From positions 23,621,891-23,685,890 of the forward strand of contig CM055868.1 of the NCBI GenBank assembly GCA_029582165.1: a stretch of DNA of 64,000 bases. Reading direction: 5' to 3'. Each line of letters starts with the position of its first letter. Position 1 is the first letter of the stretch. Origin of the DNA: Portulaca oleracea. Its lineage: Eukaryota; Streptophyta; Magnoliopsida; Caryophyllales; Portulacaceae. The notes beneath the pieces are model-generated. The model made no database searches and was not told the DNA's origin. It saw only the letters and a program-made list of their open reading frames with translations. Positions 10,333 to 20,900 of this stretch are shown here, piece after piece. The position numbers were made by a program, and so were the translations under genes.

Positions 10333-11045
10333 TTCTAAAACCCTACATAATCTATCTCTAATGAAGGGGAAATAAGTATATATAAGGGAAAGGGGAAAAA
10401 TAAATAAAAGGGATGAAAATGGGACAAAAATGCCGCAGCAGGTGAACGACACGATCGTGCCATATGGGGGCACGATCGTGCCACTCAAACAGCCCCAAAA
10501 AATTCCGAAGCTCGAAAATGGCACGATTGCGCTGTCATTCGGCGCGATCGTGCGGTTCCTTCTGGAAGAATGGCACGATCGTGCAGTCTGACGACACGAT
10601 CGAGCTATTAGCAGTTTTTCCCTGCTGACTTCAAACGTGCATAACCTCTTCATCCAGACTCTTTTTTAGGCCCATAAGATATCGATGGAAAGCTCTCGGT
10701 GTGTACTTTAAGCTCCCAAAATTTCAAGTCCATCCGAGTTATATAAGAGGAGTTTTGATCGAAAGTGTGAAGACATGTATTTTTCTCATACATAATTTTG
10801 CCCAATTTCTTCTGCTTTCCTTTTTTTTCTCTTCTCCGATTTTTCTTAGTTTCTTTTGAACCCCTTCAGTCCCGATTTTTCTTATTCCTCTGTGTTGGGA
10901 CTTTCCGGGCTTGTGAGATTGAAAATTAGCCGGATCCACCTCTTTTCTTCTTAACCTCCGGGACCAACAAAATTGAGGCCTTGTAAATTCCCGGGTTGAA
11001 CCACAGTAGAAAAAGGTCTGATATTAGCGCGATCCTCCCGGATCA
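10333..11045 (-). repeat. truncated 3' LTR of the minus-strand gag-pro element
   Basis: Aligns closely with the outer part of the LTR at 13457-14776. Both end in CCTCCCGGATCA on the plus strand (LTR start on the minus strand). Homology stops at about 10333, so the inner end (TGATCCGTG in the other copy) is missing. It lacks the ~88-bp segment around 14520-14608 and holds a shorter version of the GCACGATCGTGC minisatellite (about 10445-10610). Its position downstream of gag-pro on the minus strand makes it the 3' LTR. Confidence 0.8.
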
Positions 11046-11566
11046 TACACCTCGGGTTGGATAGGATTTGCCCTCAATCCTGGGGTTTCGATACACCAAT
11101 AAGAAGAATCAACCTTCCATAATGAATCTCATCGACGATCCATATCAAGAACTTGCTCACCACTCCGCTGCGCTTAGTATAATAATTTTTGATGGAGCAA
11201 AGGCGGAGAATCCCGATTTGGCTCTCCCGGTTGGCTCTCCCGCACATGATTTTGGTTGGATTCTACTATGTAATTAACACAAGAGAGATCAAGGTCAAAG
11301 ACAGTAGAAGCGACCTTTTCCTTGGTAAATTTCAGTGTGGGAGGAAGCAAGCTACGACATGGGGTTACGGACTTGCCAACATGAAATTCATCTCCATGTC
11401 GTGGTTCGGGCAAGGTCGGATATGGCTCAACTATTGCAATCATGGTGTGGAGCTTGGAGGGAGGTATTTTGGGTGAAGGTGAGGGACAAGGGAGGGAGAT
11501 AGGAAAATTTTGAGGAGCTATGGATCTCTCAACCTCACTAGGATTGCCTTTTCGCAAAAGTAAAGC
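11046..11566 (-). other. noncoding remainder between protease and 3' LTR; RT-RNase H-integrase absent
   Basis: On the minus strand this should hold ~2.5 kb of RT, RNase H and integrase but is only ~520 bp and shows none of their motifs. An open minus-strand frame (11174-11557) reads a Pro/Ser-rich product with no recognised domain. No clear polypurine tract precedes the 3' LTR. Confidence 0.6.
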
Positions 11567-12085
11567 CTAATGCAGCTTCATTTCGCTCAAAACACTCTCA
11601 TCCCGTGTTTCACTCATGTGGAGGAGATCTCTCTTCTCTCTTCCCATCCCGGTTTGGTGTGTGAGGAGTTGAGTAGGTGAGAGGGGGCTAAGCGTGATCC
11701 TTTTTTCTCCCATCAAGATTGAGTAAGTGTTCTTAAATCCATCATGGATGGCACGCTTATCATATTGCCACGGCCTACCAAGGAGCAAATGACAAACATC
11801 CATAGGAACAACATCGCACAAAACACTATCCTTGTCAGGACAAATGGAGAAAAATACAACGGTTTGTTGAGATACCTGAAGATCGCCACCATCTTTAAGC
11901 CCTTGCAAGCTATACGGTTGAGGATGAGCCACAACCGGTAATTGGAGCTTTTCAACCATGTAGGTAGAGGCCAAGTTGGAGCAGCTCCCACCATCGATGA
12001 TGACCTTGCATAACCCTCCGCTGACGGTGAACCTAGTTTGGAAGATTGACTCCCCCTGAGAGTCATCCCGGGAATCCTTAGTCAT
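11567..12085 (-). pseudogene. Ty3/gypsy aspartic protease
   Basis: The minus-strand frame of 172 codons contains FTVSGGLCKVIIDGGSCSNL (active-site DGGS, about residues 27-35) and DVCHLLLGRPWQYD (C-terminal flap/GRPW region), the two ends of a retropepsin domain of normal size. Sequence and DGGS core are close to the protease of the element at 1-5308 (IIDGGSCTNAAS), so both elements are related. The frame continues ~50 codons into the RT entry (ITLSPLSP) and then ends, because the rest of pol is deleted. Protease would process Gag-Pol in the virus-like particle. Confidence 0.8.
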
Positions 12086-12189
12086 GATAAAGGATCGCCT
12101 AGGAGTGGAGCTCTCCTCTTGTCACACGCGAACCTCAACATTATCCCTTGGAGTTTCCGGTGTATCTACCTCATTGGTTCTGGGACATT

Positions 12190-12781
12190 CAATCATCTTC
12201 AAGGGGCATTGAGTTTAGTAATGACCATACTCTCTACATTTGAAGCACTTTATACCCTTGAGCTTCCTAAGATATTCCGCATCCTTCGTTTGAGCTCCAA
12301 AAGATGGCTTGGATCAACTTCCCTTGGAGGATAGGCTAACCTAGGACCGAGAGTCCTCCTTACTAGAAGACCAAGAGTAAGCCTTCTCCTTTCTCCAATC
12401 ATGTAGATCAAGAACTCTAGGCCCATGAGTGAAAATACCACAACGGGGTTCAACATAGGATCTTCGATATTCGCCATAAGATCTCCGATAGTCATCATGT
12501 CAAGCTCTAGAAGTCCGAAAGGAATCACCATGAACCTTTCTTGGGGAACCTATTTGCAATTTTTCCACGACATAGCTCAAATCGCTCACTTGACGTTGTA
12601 TCACTTCCTGACTATCTATGATATGTTGAAGAGCCATGTCGAGAGTGGTTTTGGAATGGGAATTGGGTCGAGGAGGTAATGTTCGATCGCCCATTTGACA
12701 AGACAACGAGACCATTTGAGGAGTTAAGGGGATTGATGGGCTAAGGAAAATATATTCGGGTGAGACTTCAGGGTTCTTCAT
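12190..12781 (-). pseudogene. gag of the minus-strand Ty3 element (broken)
   Basis: Gag starts at about 12781 (MKNPEVSPEYIF) and passes through several frames. 12500-12781 carries a helical segment (MALQHIIDSQEVIQRQVSDL). Further on, a CCHC zinc knuckle is read at 12247-12204 (CFKCREYGHY, an in-frame stop, TQC). The product is much shorter than a typical gag, and the main capsid domain is not obvious, so part of gag may be deleted. It lies between the PBS (13443-13454) and protease, as expected. Between 12782 and 13440 lies an AT-rich untranslated leader with no gene. Confidence 0.6.
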
Positions 12782-13442
12782 GGCTATGGAAATTTTGTGA
12801 AGTTTCGCGAGACTATTTTTTTTTTGTGGGGAAAATGGGATGAATCCGGCAAGGGGGAATGACGAACGAGCAACAATGGAAGATAATCAACAAGGCAATA
12901 TTATACACCAAGTGACCACCTCGCACAATTAGGACAATAGCCAACACAAGGTTATCCAACAAAATCAACCAAGTCAACAATTAACACCCAATTCAACCAT
13001 TGACATCCATAGAGGAAGTATGAACAACCACCATACCCCAAAATATTGAATCTCCAACTCACTTCAAGAACTATTCCCAAAGGCAACCCAAATCGATCTC
13101 CAAACAATGAAATTCTCAACAAATTACTTCCAAAAACAAGAGGGTATGTATAGCATCCACTCAAGCACCAAAGTTCACAACAAAATCAACCCAAACATGG
13201 CAACATCCACAAAAAATCCAAAACAGAGAAATAATATTCTGGGCAACTTCAACTCAAAAAAAATAAACCCAATACTCAATGAATACTTTGACCCAAATAT
13301 TAACACATCAAGGAACCAATATCATCCATCAAGCATCAATTTTGCATCCAAAATCAACAAGAACAAACCCAAAACTTCATGAACATAAACCCAAAAAAAT
13401 CTGGAATTTTTTTTCACCACTTGAGCTTGAGTTCTAATCCTT

Positions 13443-13454
13443 GCTCTGATACCA
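13443..13454 (-). promoter_or_regulatory. primer binding site (tRNA-iMet type), minus strand
   Basis: The minus strand reads TGGTATCAGAGC two bases inside the LTR end at 13457. It fixes the orientation of the element and the inner limit of its 5' LTR. Confidence 0.85.
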
Positions 13455-13456
13455 AA

Positions 13457-14776
13457 TGATCCGTGAAACCCAGGGGTCCTTTAAATGGATAAATATGGGA
13501 GGCCAAGGATCCACTAACTACTTAGGATTGGAGAAAACCCCAATTTAGAACTCATTAAAACTACCACTAATTTTTAGGGTTTTGGGATTTTGGAGATGAA
13601 CAACAAACACAACAAGAATTAAAAGGGATATGGACAATTGTAAAGAGTAATGACTCACCCAATTAAACTAAGATGTTCAATCACTTGCACAAGGACCTTC
13701 CACAAGCAAGAGTCTTGAAACACCCAAGAAATCTCACAAAGAGTGGAGGAAGAACACCCACTCACTAAGAAGAGAAATCACCAAGCCATTTCCACCCAAA
13801 GGATTAGCTTTCATTGATTAGGGTTTGAAAACCAACAATTACAATCTCTCCAAGTGCGAGGAATTTTTTTGAGTATAACTCCTAAACATTCATCAACATA
13901 ATCTATCTCTAATGGAGGGGAAACAAGTATATATAAGGGAAGGGGAAAACAAAATAAAAGGGATGAAAATGGGACAAAAATGTTGCAGCAGTGGAACAAC
14001 ATGAACGTGCCATATGGGGGCACGATTGTGCCACTCAAACAGCCCCAAAAAATTCCGAAGCTCAAAAATGGCACTATCGTGCTGTCATTCGGCACGATCG
14101 TGCGGTGCCTTCTGGACGAATGGCACGATCGTGCAGTCTGACGGCACGATCGTGCAGTTTGACGACACGATCGTGCAGTCTGACGGGACGGCACGATCGT
14201 GCAGTCTGACGGCACGATCGTGCAGTCTGACGGCATGATCGTGTTGTTGACAGTTTTTCCTTGCTGACTTCAAACATATATAACTTCTTCATCCGGACTC
14301 CGTTTTAAGCCCATAAGATATTGATGGAAAGCGCTCAGTGTGTACTTTATGCTCCCAAAATTTCAAGTCCATCAGAGGTATATTGAAGGAGTTATGATCA
14401 AAAGAGTGAAGACATGTATTTTTCTCACACATAAGTTTGCCCAATTTCTTCCGCTTTCCTTTTTTTTTCTCTTCTTCGATTTTTCTTAGTTCCGTTTGAA
14501 CCCCTTCGGTCTCGATTTCTCCCATGCTCCTTCTTGATAGTTCATAAGTTCGAGTTCGACCCATGTGAAATTACCAAAATGCCCCTTGGCTAGAACTCGA
14601 CCTTCTTGACTTCTTATTCCTCCGTGTGGGGACTTTTCGGGCTTGTGAGATTGAAAATTAGTCGGATCCACCTCTTTTCTTCTTAACCTCCGGGACCAAC
14701 AAAAATGAGGCCTTGTAAATTCCCGGTTGAACCATAATAGAAAAAGGTCTGATATTAGCTCGATCCTCCCGGATCA
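13457..14776 (-). repeat. 5' LTR of the minus-strand element (1320 bp)
   Basis: Plus-strand ends are TGATCCGTG and CCCGGATCA (short terminal inverted repeat TGATCC/GGATCA). The inner end abuts the PBS. A TATATATAAG-like box lies around 13927-13937, matched in the truncated partner copy. It contains the palindromic minisatellite 14118-14245. ORFs through it on either strand (for example the TARSCRQ-repeating frames) are products of the repeat, not genes. Confidence 0.85.
14088..14245. repeat. 21-bp minisatellite of the palindrome GCACGATCGTGC inside the LTR
   Basis: About six to seven copies of a ~21-bp unit (GCACGATCGTGC plus AGTCTGACG) run from 14088 to 14245. Each is centred on a perfect 12-bp palindrome containing two CpG sites and CGATCG. 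Copies vary by single bases; one spacer is expanded (GACGGGACG). The partner LTR (10445-10610) has fewer and more diverged units, and an isolated unit lies at 14020-14031. Confidence 0.9.
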
Positions 14777-15143
14777 CGAACTCTTAAAGTTTACTTTTCG
14801 AGTTCGTAGGCTTACCCTCGAATCCATTCTTGGGTTTCGCAGGCGAAGTCTTTCTTTCTTTTCTTTTGGTTTTGTCTTGGCATTTCCGATAAAGAGTCGG
14901 GTGGCGACTCCCATTTCAAACTAAAATACATCAAGGATTGCATAAGCTACGGTTTTACGATGTATCGATGCAACTTTAGGGTTTTTCTTTCTTATATTTC
15001 TAAATAATATTTGCATAAATTGCTTTCTTCCGAGCCTAACATTCAAATTAGCAAATTGGGTTAAATTTAGAAGAGTTTGGAACAAGTGGATGTTCACTCT
15101 TAAAGGTTTAATCCAAGGACTCATAAAATGCCGAAGTAAAGGG

Positions 15144-15152
15144 AAAGTGATT
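15144..15152. repeat. target site duplication of MULE 1, left copy
   Basis: AAAGTGATT, identical to 16924-16932; the 9-bp length is characteristic of Mutator-like transposition. Confidence 0.9.
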
Positions 15153-16923
15153 GGGTAATTGGATTCTAATAATACGAACTTTTGGCCATATAAGACTTAA
15201 TAATACGAACTTTCAATTTGATTCTTAATAATACGAACTTTGACCCCCTGTTGCCCCCAGTAACACGCCACCAAGTTAAGATTAACTTGACTCGGCGGCG
15301 GTTTGACGTGGCAACCAGAAAATTTTAGCTTGACTTATTTTGTTAGTTTGACTGCCAAGTGGATGACATGTCATCAGTTTATTTTATTTTTTAAAAAAAT
15401 TTCCTCTACTCTCATGTACATTTCTCTCTCTATTCAACCCTAATTTTCTCTGTCATCTAATTCTGATTCATGATTTCAAAAAAAAAAATTCTGATTCATA
15501 TAGATCAACATCTTCATCTCATCTTCCTTACCTCAAATCACTCCCCAATTGTGAATGCTGAAGATTAGAGGACCAATGTAGCCTCAATTCAAACCCCAAT
15601 TTGGGTCTAGCAAAAACTCTTCATTAGCCTCAATTTGAACCCAGATTGCTTATTCGACCCCAATTTGAATCCTCCATCAACAACGATGTTACAACCGCCA
15701 TTGAAGATGATGCTCCAGCTGCCTCCATTTTCTTCGCCCAAATCTCTCACCTTCACAGAACCCATAAACAAATCGAACCACAATTTGCAAAACTCAACCT
15801 AGAAATTGAGAGGAGAGAAGAAGAAGAAGAAGAAGAAGAAGAAGAAGAAGAAGAAGAAGAAGAAGAAGAACAACAACAACAACAACAACAACAACAACTT
15901 AACCCAGAAATTCGACAAGAAAAAGCACGATTCTTAACGAATCGATTTCAAACCCAGATGAAAGAATGAAACCCAGAAAAAGCACCTTGTTAAAAATCGT
16001 ATATGTGCTTTGATGATGAAGAAGAAGAGGGGACAGTGAAGCCATTGTTACTGAAGCTCGGAGGCTTCTTTGAGGAGAAAGAATGAAACCCAGATGATGT
16101 CACTTCCGCCATTCTTGCAACTTCAACTTCAACTTCAACTTCAACCCTCTATCTTGGATCTGAAAATCATCCAAAAGAAATTAAACCCACAAAAAAAAAT
16201 TGAAAGCCCAGAAAAGATAACAGCAAGAAAATGAAAACCCAAAAGTTGAATTATCTTACTGAACCTTTAAAATCCCCAAAAATCAATCTTTCTGAAGTTG
16301 CTTCTTCATCAATGAAGGGGATAAAAAGAAATGTGGGGCTTCGTTGTTGGGCTTAAAATGGCGGTGGTGAACGAATGATGGTCGGTGGTTCAGAGCTCTA
16401 ATTGGGCATTTCGATGAGCTTCAAAAGCATGAGTTTTTAGGGAGAGAAAGATGCAGAATTTATGAGAGAGAAAGAGGGAGATTTTCTGAGCAAAAATTAA
16501 CTGGGGATTTGATTATCATTTCATCAGTAGTAATATTAACTGGGCAAGACTAAATTAACTAGGGATTTGAAGGATGAGGCCATGAGGGTGATGATGGAAG
16601 AATTAAGAAGAAAGAAGAAGGAGGAAGAAGAAGAAGTTGGAGGGGAGGGGAGTGGAACTGCAACGAAGAGAGAGAGAGAGGAGAGAGAAAGAGAGAGGGA
16701 GGCTGACGTGGAAAAATTATGCTGATTGGGCAAGTCAAAGTTGACTAAACTCATCCCTCCGCCGCCAGCTAGGACCGCCACCGAGTTAAGTTCAACTTAA
16801 CTCGGTGGCGTGTTACTGGGGGCAACAGGGGGTCAAAGTTTATATTATTAAGAATCAAATCAAACGTTCGTATTATTAAGTCTTATATGGCCCAAAGTTC
16901 GTATTATTAGAATCCAATTACCC
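15153..16923. mobile_element. MULE 1: non-autonomous Mutator-like element with ~150-bp TIRs (1771 bp)
   Basis: The left arm 15153-15302 and right arm 16774-16923 are inverted copies starting GGGTAATTGGATTC. Each arm has three TAATAATACGAAC-like subrepeats and ends near GCCACC...GGTGGCGG. A perfect 9-bp TSD (AAAGTGATT) borders it. The right arm holds a 33-bp perfect palindrome (16777-16809, 16-bp arms around one C). The interior has no MURA transposase motif, so it is non-autonomous. It contains an ORF with Glu and Gln runs (15646-15969), polypurine tracts and rearranged GAA/CTT repeats. It sits inside the Tat-like LTR and is therefore younger than that element. Confidence 0.92.
15646..15969 (+). 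CDS. ORF with poly-Glu and poly-Gln runs inside MULE 1
   Basis: 107 codons: an N-terminal part with PAASIFFAQISHLHRTH, then a run of about 20 Glu from (GAA)n and about 9 Gln from (CAA)n, then LNPEIRQEKARFLTNRF. The start at 15646 is not an ATG in the printed sequence context I could confirm as used, and no domain is recognised. The amino-acid runs come from a trinucleotide repeat (15819-15897), so the frame may be fortuitous. It could be a captured host exon (the flanking peptides are not low-complexity), but I cannot name a source gene. Confidence 0.25.
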   Translation: MLIRPQFESSINNDVTTAIEDDAPAASIFFAQISHLHRTHKQIEPQFAKLNLEIERREEEEEEEEEEEEEEEEEEQQQQQQQQQLNPEIRQEKARFLTNRFQTQMKE

Positions 16924-16932
16924 AAAGTGATT
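16924..16932. repeat. target site duplication of MULE 1, right copy
   Basis: AAAGTGATT, matching 15144-15152. Confidence 0.9.
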
Positions 16933-17081
16933 TTACAAAATATTATTCATCAAATGTGAGTTTGATTTTCTTAAAGAGTTTTTCAAAGGTTAAACCCCAG
17001 CACAAATCACCGAATCACACCCCAATCCAAACGTGGGCGTTCGAAAGCCCGAACGGCGAGGAAAAATGTCCACAGGATTTT

Positions 17082-17099
17082 TGGCGACTCCACTGGGGA
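17082..17099 (+). promoter_or_regulatory. primer binding site of the Tat-like element
   Basis: TGGCGACTCCACTGGGGA, the phrase found just after the 5' LTR of many plant Tat/Ogre-group elements. The exact primer tRNA is not settled here by sequence alone. The LTR end is probably the CA at about 17073. Confidence 0.6.
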
Positions 17100-17918
17100 G
17101 TTTTTCTTAAGGGGTAAAACAAGAAAAAAGTTTGTGTGCTTTAAAATTTTTGGAAGGAAAATGAATTTTTACTTTATATTATTAAGTCATTCTTTTAGGC
17201 ATAATGCATTGCATATACTGGGGCACTTCCTTGACATGTGATATGTCGTAGGAGCACATAAATTGACGGTATTAGGCTTTTTCTTTTTAACCACAAAAAT
17301 AACCCATGGGATGGTGGACCGACCATACTCAATTGGTGCACTTACACCGAGAGAGCCTTGGTCACCACATCCACTCATGCATCAGTCTACGAGGTCTCCA
17401 CACGAGCCTCCAAGAGCACACCCCACACATTCAAGTTGCCTTTACAACAAGAATGCACCGGGGCGAGTACATGAGCCGTTAAGCTTTATCCAGCCAATAA
17501 ACCCTTTTGTACATAGAGCCTTGGTTTAGGATACCCCCTTGTTCATATGTATGCTATGTGCTATGTGTTTAAATTTGTTGTAAAAGAGTCGACCCAAGGT
17601 TAGGAATGTTGTGCTAGTCCATATAGTAGTCATTGGGCTGAGAAGAGCTATGTTTACCAACTAAGAAGTTCAACCTTAAATATTATGGTTAGCCCAGTGG
17701 TTGGGCCCATTTATCCATAAAGGTTGATCCTCTTGGTTCATAAAGTAATCTAAACTTGCCTTTGATGATTCTATATAGCCCTTTACAACATTTTCTCCAA
17801 AAAGGTCGAATAAACCTGCTTAAAAGTCCAACAAAAGAATATGGGTAAAGTCTTAGACTGCATATAATCACCAGGTTCGAGCAAATTAATTTATCGAGTT
17901 AATTTTTGAATCCATCAC

Positions 17919-20900
17919 TGTAAAACCTCGAGTTTTAGGGAGAATGGAACCGTTAGGATTGTTACCGAATCGTTAGGCTTAAGTTTAAGTTTCGAGGACG
18001 AAACTTCTTTTAAGGAGGTAATGATGTAAAACCCCGAAAAATCCAAAGATGTTGACCGTGATGTCGTTAGTAAATTAGGTTTGACTTCGTTATTTATTAT
18101 TATTCGTTTGTGTTTTATTTTGCTAACACTTGAGCTCGTAGGATCGTGAGAGACTAACAAGGGTATATCGGTAATTTCATGGGTTTAGTATTATTAGTTT
18201 TACTCTTTTTTTTAGTATTACTATTAATATTATTGAGTTATGTGTCTAAGTATGTGAATATTAATTGCTATATGATTACTGTTAATATTATTATTAGTAT
18301 TAGTATTATTATTACTATTATTAGTATTATTAGTTATTTTTAGAAAAATTAGTTTTTAATTGTTTTAGTGTTGGGTTGGGCTAGGAGTTAGGATTAGACT
18401 AATTGGGCCTTAATTAGATGGGTAGTATAAAAGCTAGTTTTCTCTCCCTCAAACCCTAATCTCCATCAAACCCAAACCCTAGCCATTTCTCTCCCTCCCT
18501 CTCTCTCTCTGCCCAGTCTCCACCTCCGCGCCGCGCCGCCGCCACCGTCAGGAGTCGCCGGAAACCACCATTCTCGACCCCCCTCTCTCTCTCTCCTTCG
18601 TTCTTTTTCTCTGATTCTCTCCCTCTCTCCCTCTCGCCCTCTCTCTCTCTCTGCTCTGCCCTCCGTGCCGTCGAAGCCACCAGGCGACACCACCGCAACC
18701 GCCGCCAGCCGCCCAGATCCGGTCGCGGGACAGTTTGCTGCTATTCGAACCCGAACGCCGACGAAAACCCTTGCGACCACCAAGCACATCGACGACCACC
18801 TCGCCGCCACCGCGACTCCGACCACCCCGTCAACGCCTGCCGCTGTTCTGCCCTAACCCTAAACGTAAACCCTAATTTTTTTTTACAAATTCTTTTCTTT
18901 CCTTATTTCTGATTTTTATTATTATTGTATTATTATTATTATCATTGTATTATTATTGTTATTTTTCTTGATTGGTTAATCTTGTAATTTAGGTAATTAG
19001 GGTGTAAATTTTGCTAAGTTATTATTTGTAATTAATTGTTCTTGTATTGTTTTTATTTACATGTAATTTGTCTAGTTCTTTATATGTAATCTTGTATGTT
19101 TTAATTTGGTGTATTAGGGTTGTAATAGTTGTAGTAAAATTATTATTGTTCAATTGTTTGTTGTACTTTGTTTTCTTGTAAATCATGTTAGGGTTTTAGA
19201 TAACATTATTATTGTATGCATGAATTCTTAAAGTTTAATTACTTGGATTAATTCTTGAATTGTTAGTTAAGTTTTCACATATTCTTTAATTCAATCATGT
19301 TTAAATCTTGTTAAATAAGTTAGGTTGTTTGAATTACTAAAGTTCGATTCTTGTTTACTAATTTATATTCTTGATTGAATCTTGTAAAAAAAAAAGAAGT
19401 TAGTTGTTAGGATTCTTGATTGGTAGTATTCATATTAGGGTTTGATTGAGGTTAACTACATGAATTAAATTGGTCAATTGTCAAGTTGAGCATGCTTTCT
19501 GAATCGTTACTAGAAATAAGTATTGCTATAGTGTTACATGGTTGTTTTGCTAATTGGGGTCATTAGTGAATTAGATGAAGAGTATGTTTAGGGTTAGTCA
19601 TGTTATGTTTTATTGCATGAACTAGAATGCTAGTTACCAAGTTTGGTTCTGGTTGTTTAGTAATTAAGATTGGACCTTAGTTTTCACTAATGACATGTTC
19701 ATAAAGAAGGGTATATTCTTACTAGATCGTTAGAGTGTTATTAGTGTAATACCAAGTATAGTTCTTGTTTCATAAGATTTGATGACTATAGGGTAATCTT
19801 TTTATTCATGCTACTGATGAGTTTTATTTCTTTATGCGAAGTATGCTAGATTATTAAATTGGAGTAGGGTGGTTTTAAATGTGTTTGTTAGTACGTCAAG
19901 TGAGTGTTATGTTACTAAAGTTTTTGAAGTGAGTCATTAGGTCTTAATTTTGGTAAGAAGACCGATGTTTGGACCTTAGTTGGGTTAGGTTAATTACTTT
20001 GGACCTAAGTTACTATTTTAAACCCAAATTAAAACCCCGAGACCGAGTGGTGAAGGTTAGAACCGAAATTATAAATTAAATAAGAACCGGGATCGGGACA
20101 GTTTCGTTAGTGTCTAAAGATCGGGTCACCACGGCTAGTTTAGTTGTCTTTTGAACGAACCCTTTGGACTGAAGTTCCCCTTAGATGTTAGCTTTAATAG
20201 GAATTTTACGGACCGGACTTTGGAATTTTATAATTCGAGTTATACCCCGATTACCAGACCTAGGTCAGATCTGGACAGTTTGGGAAGATGACGGTTTTTG
20301 AGGATCTTAAAGTGTGTGTTGGGTCTCGAATTTAACTTAAGAGTTTTAGTAGACATCGCGAGGTTTCCGAAAAGTTCAAAACCAGACCCATATGAGGTCG
20401 GGAAGTCAAGTTACGACCCTTTTTATGTGGATGCTATAATCTGTTTTGTTAATGTGTGTTATTAATAAAAGTGTTGTTGTGTGAAAGTGATGCTTTGAGC
20501 TGGTTATGTGATTACTTGGAATGTATTAAATGTTTTAAAATGTAAACTCATGATTGATAGGAACCTGTAGGGTTCTTAGGGGAGGGTTAGCTGGAAGGTA
20601 GTTAATACTAACTTCAAAGGGCGCGTTTTGATTAGAATAATTATTCTATTTTAGGCCCGAGCTAATTCGCGTCATTAGTGAGCTCAAGTGTGTTCGTTTT
20701 TGCTGTGAAGTAAAGCTAACCAGGTAATGTTTATGCTCTAATCCCCACCGGGATGCTCTTTAAATGTGTTTTAATGTTTTCTAATCTGTTTTGAGAATTG
20801 CATCCCGAAAGGGGACTTTTGTGGAAATGTGACCATCTGTTTTGGATAACTACTTGTATTTGTTTGTGCTTTGATTTTATTGAGTTGAGAAATCGTGATG

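Larger units (their letters stand above)
11046..13456 (-). mobile_element. interior of a deleted Ty3/gypsy element (gag-protease only)
   Basis: The LTR pair (10333-11045 partial, 13457-14776 complete), a PBS next to the 5' LTR, gag and protease are in consistent minus-strand order. RT, RNase H and integrase are lacking, so it is a deletion derivative. The 5 bases beyond the outer end of the 5' LTR are CGAAC (14777-14781); the matching TSD cannot be tested because the other LTR end is lost. Confidence 0.8.
14777..17918 (+). mobile_element. Tat-like Ty3/gypsy element: LTR end, PBS and leader, interrupted by a MULE
   Basis: The plus strand shows an LTR-like stretch (14777-15143, resuming 16933-17075), a PBS (17082-17099), then a noncoding leader from 17100 to 17918. 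The leader resumes after the inserted solo LTR at 21621 and reaches a gag-like start at 22296. The phrase GGTGGCGACTCC and a PBS of TGGCGACTCCACTGGGGA type are typical of Tat/Ogre-group elements; the assignment rests on these phrases and the long leader. No gene is seen in the leader. The outer LTR start is not resolved, since 14777 is the edge of the minus-strand element. Confidence 0.6.

Noticed and set aside
11744..12679. Plus-strand ORFs at 11744-11941, 12119-12334 and 12425-12679
   Set aside because: Shadows of the minus-strand gag and protease.
13811..14292. ORFs with repeated TARSCRQ-type peptides on both strands
   Set aside because: They are translations of the 21-bp palindromic minisatellite, which stays open in several frames because 21 is divisible by 3. 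They lie in an LTR.
18456..18856. Cluster of overlapping ORFs rich in Arg, Glu and Gly (minus) or Pro and Thr (plus)
   Set aside because: Located in the CT- and CCG-rich leader of the Tekay-type solo LTR; several overlapping frames are open at once and none has a domain.
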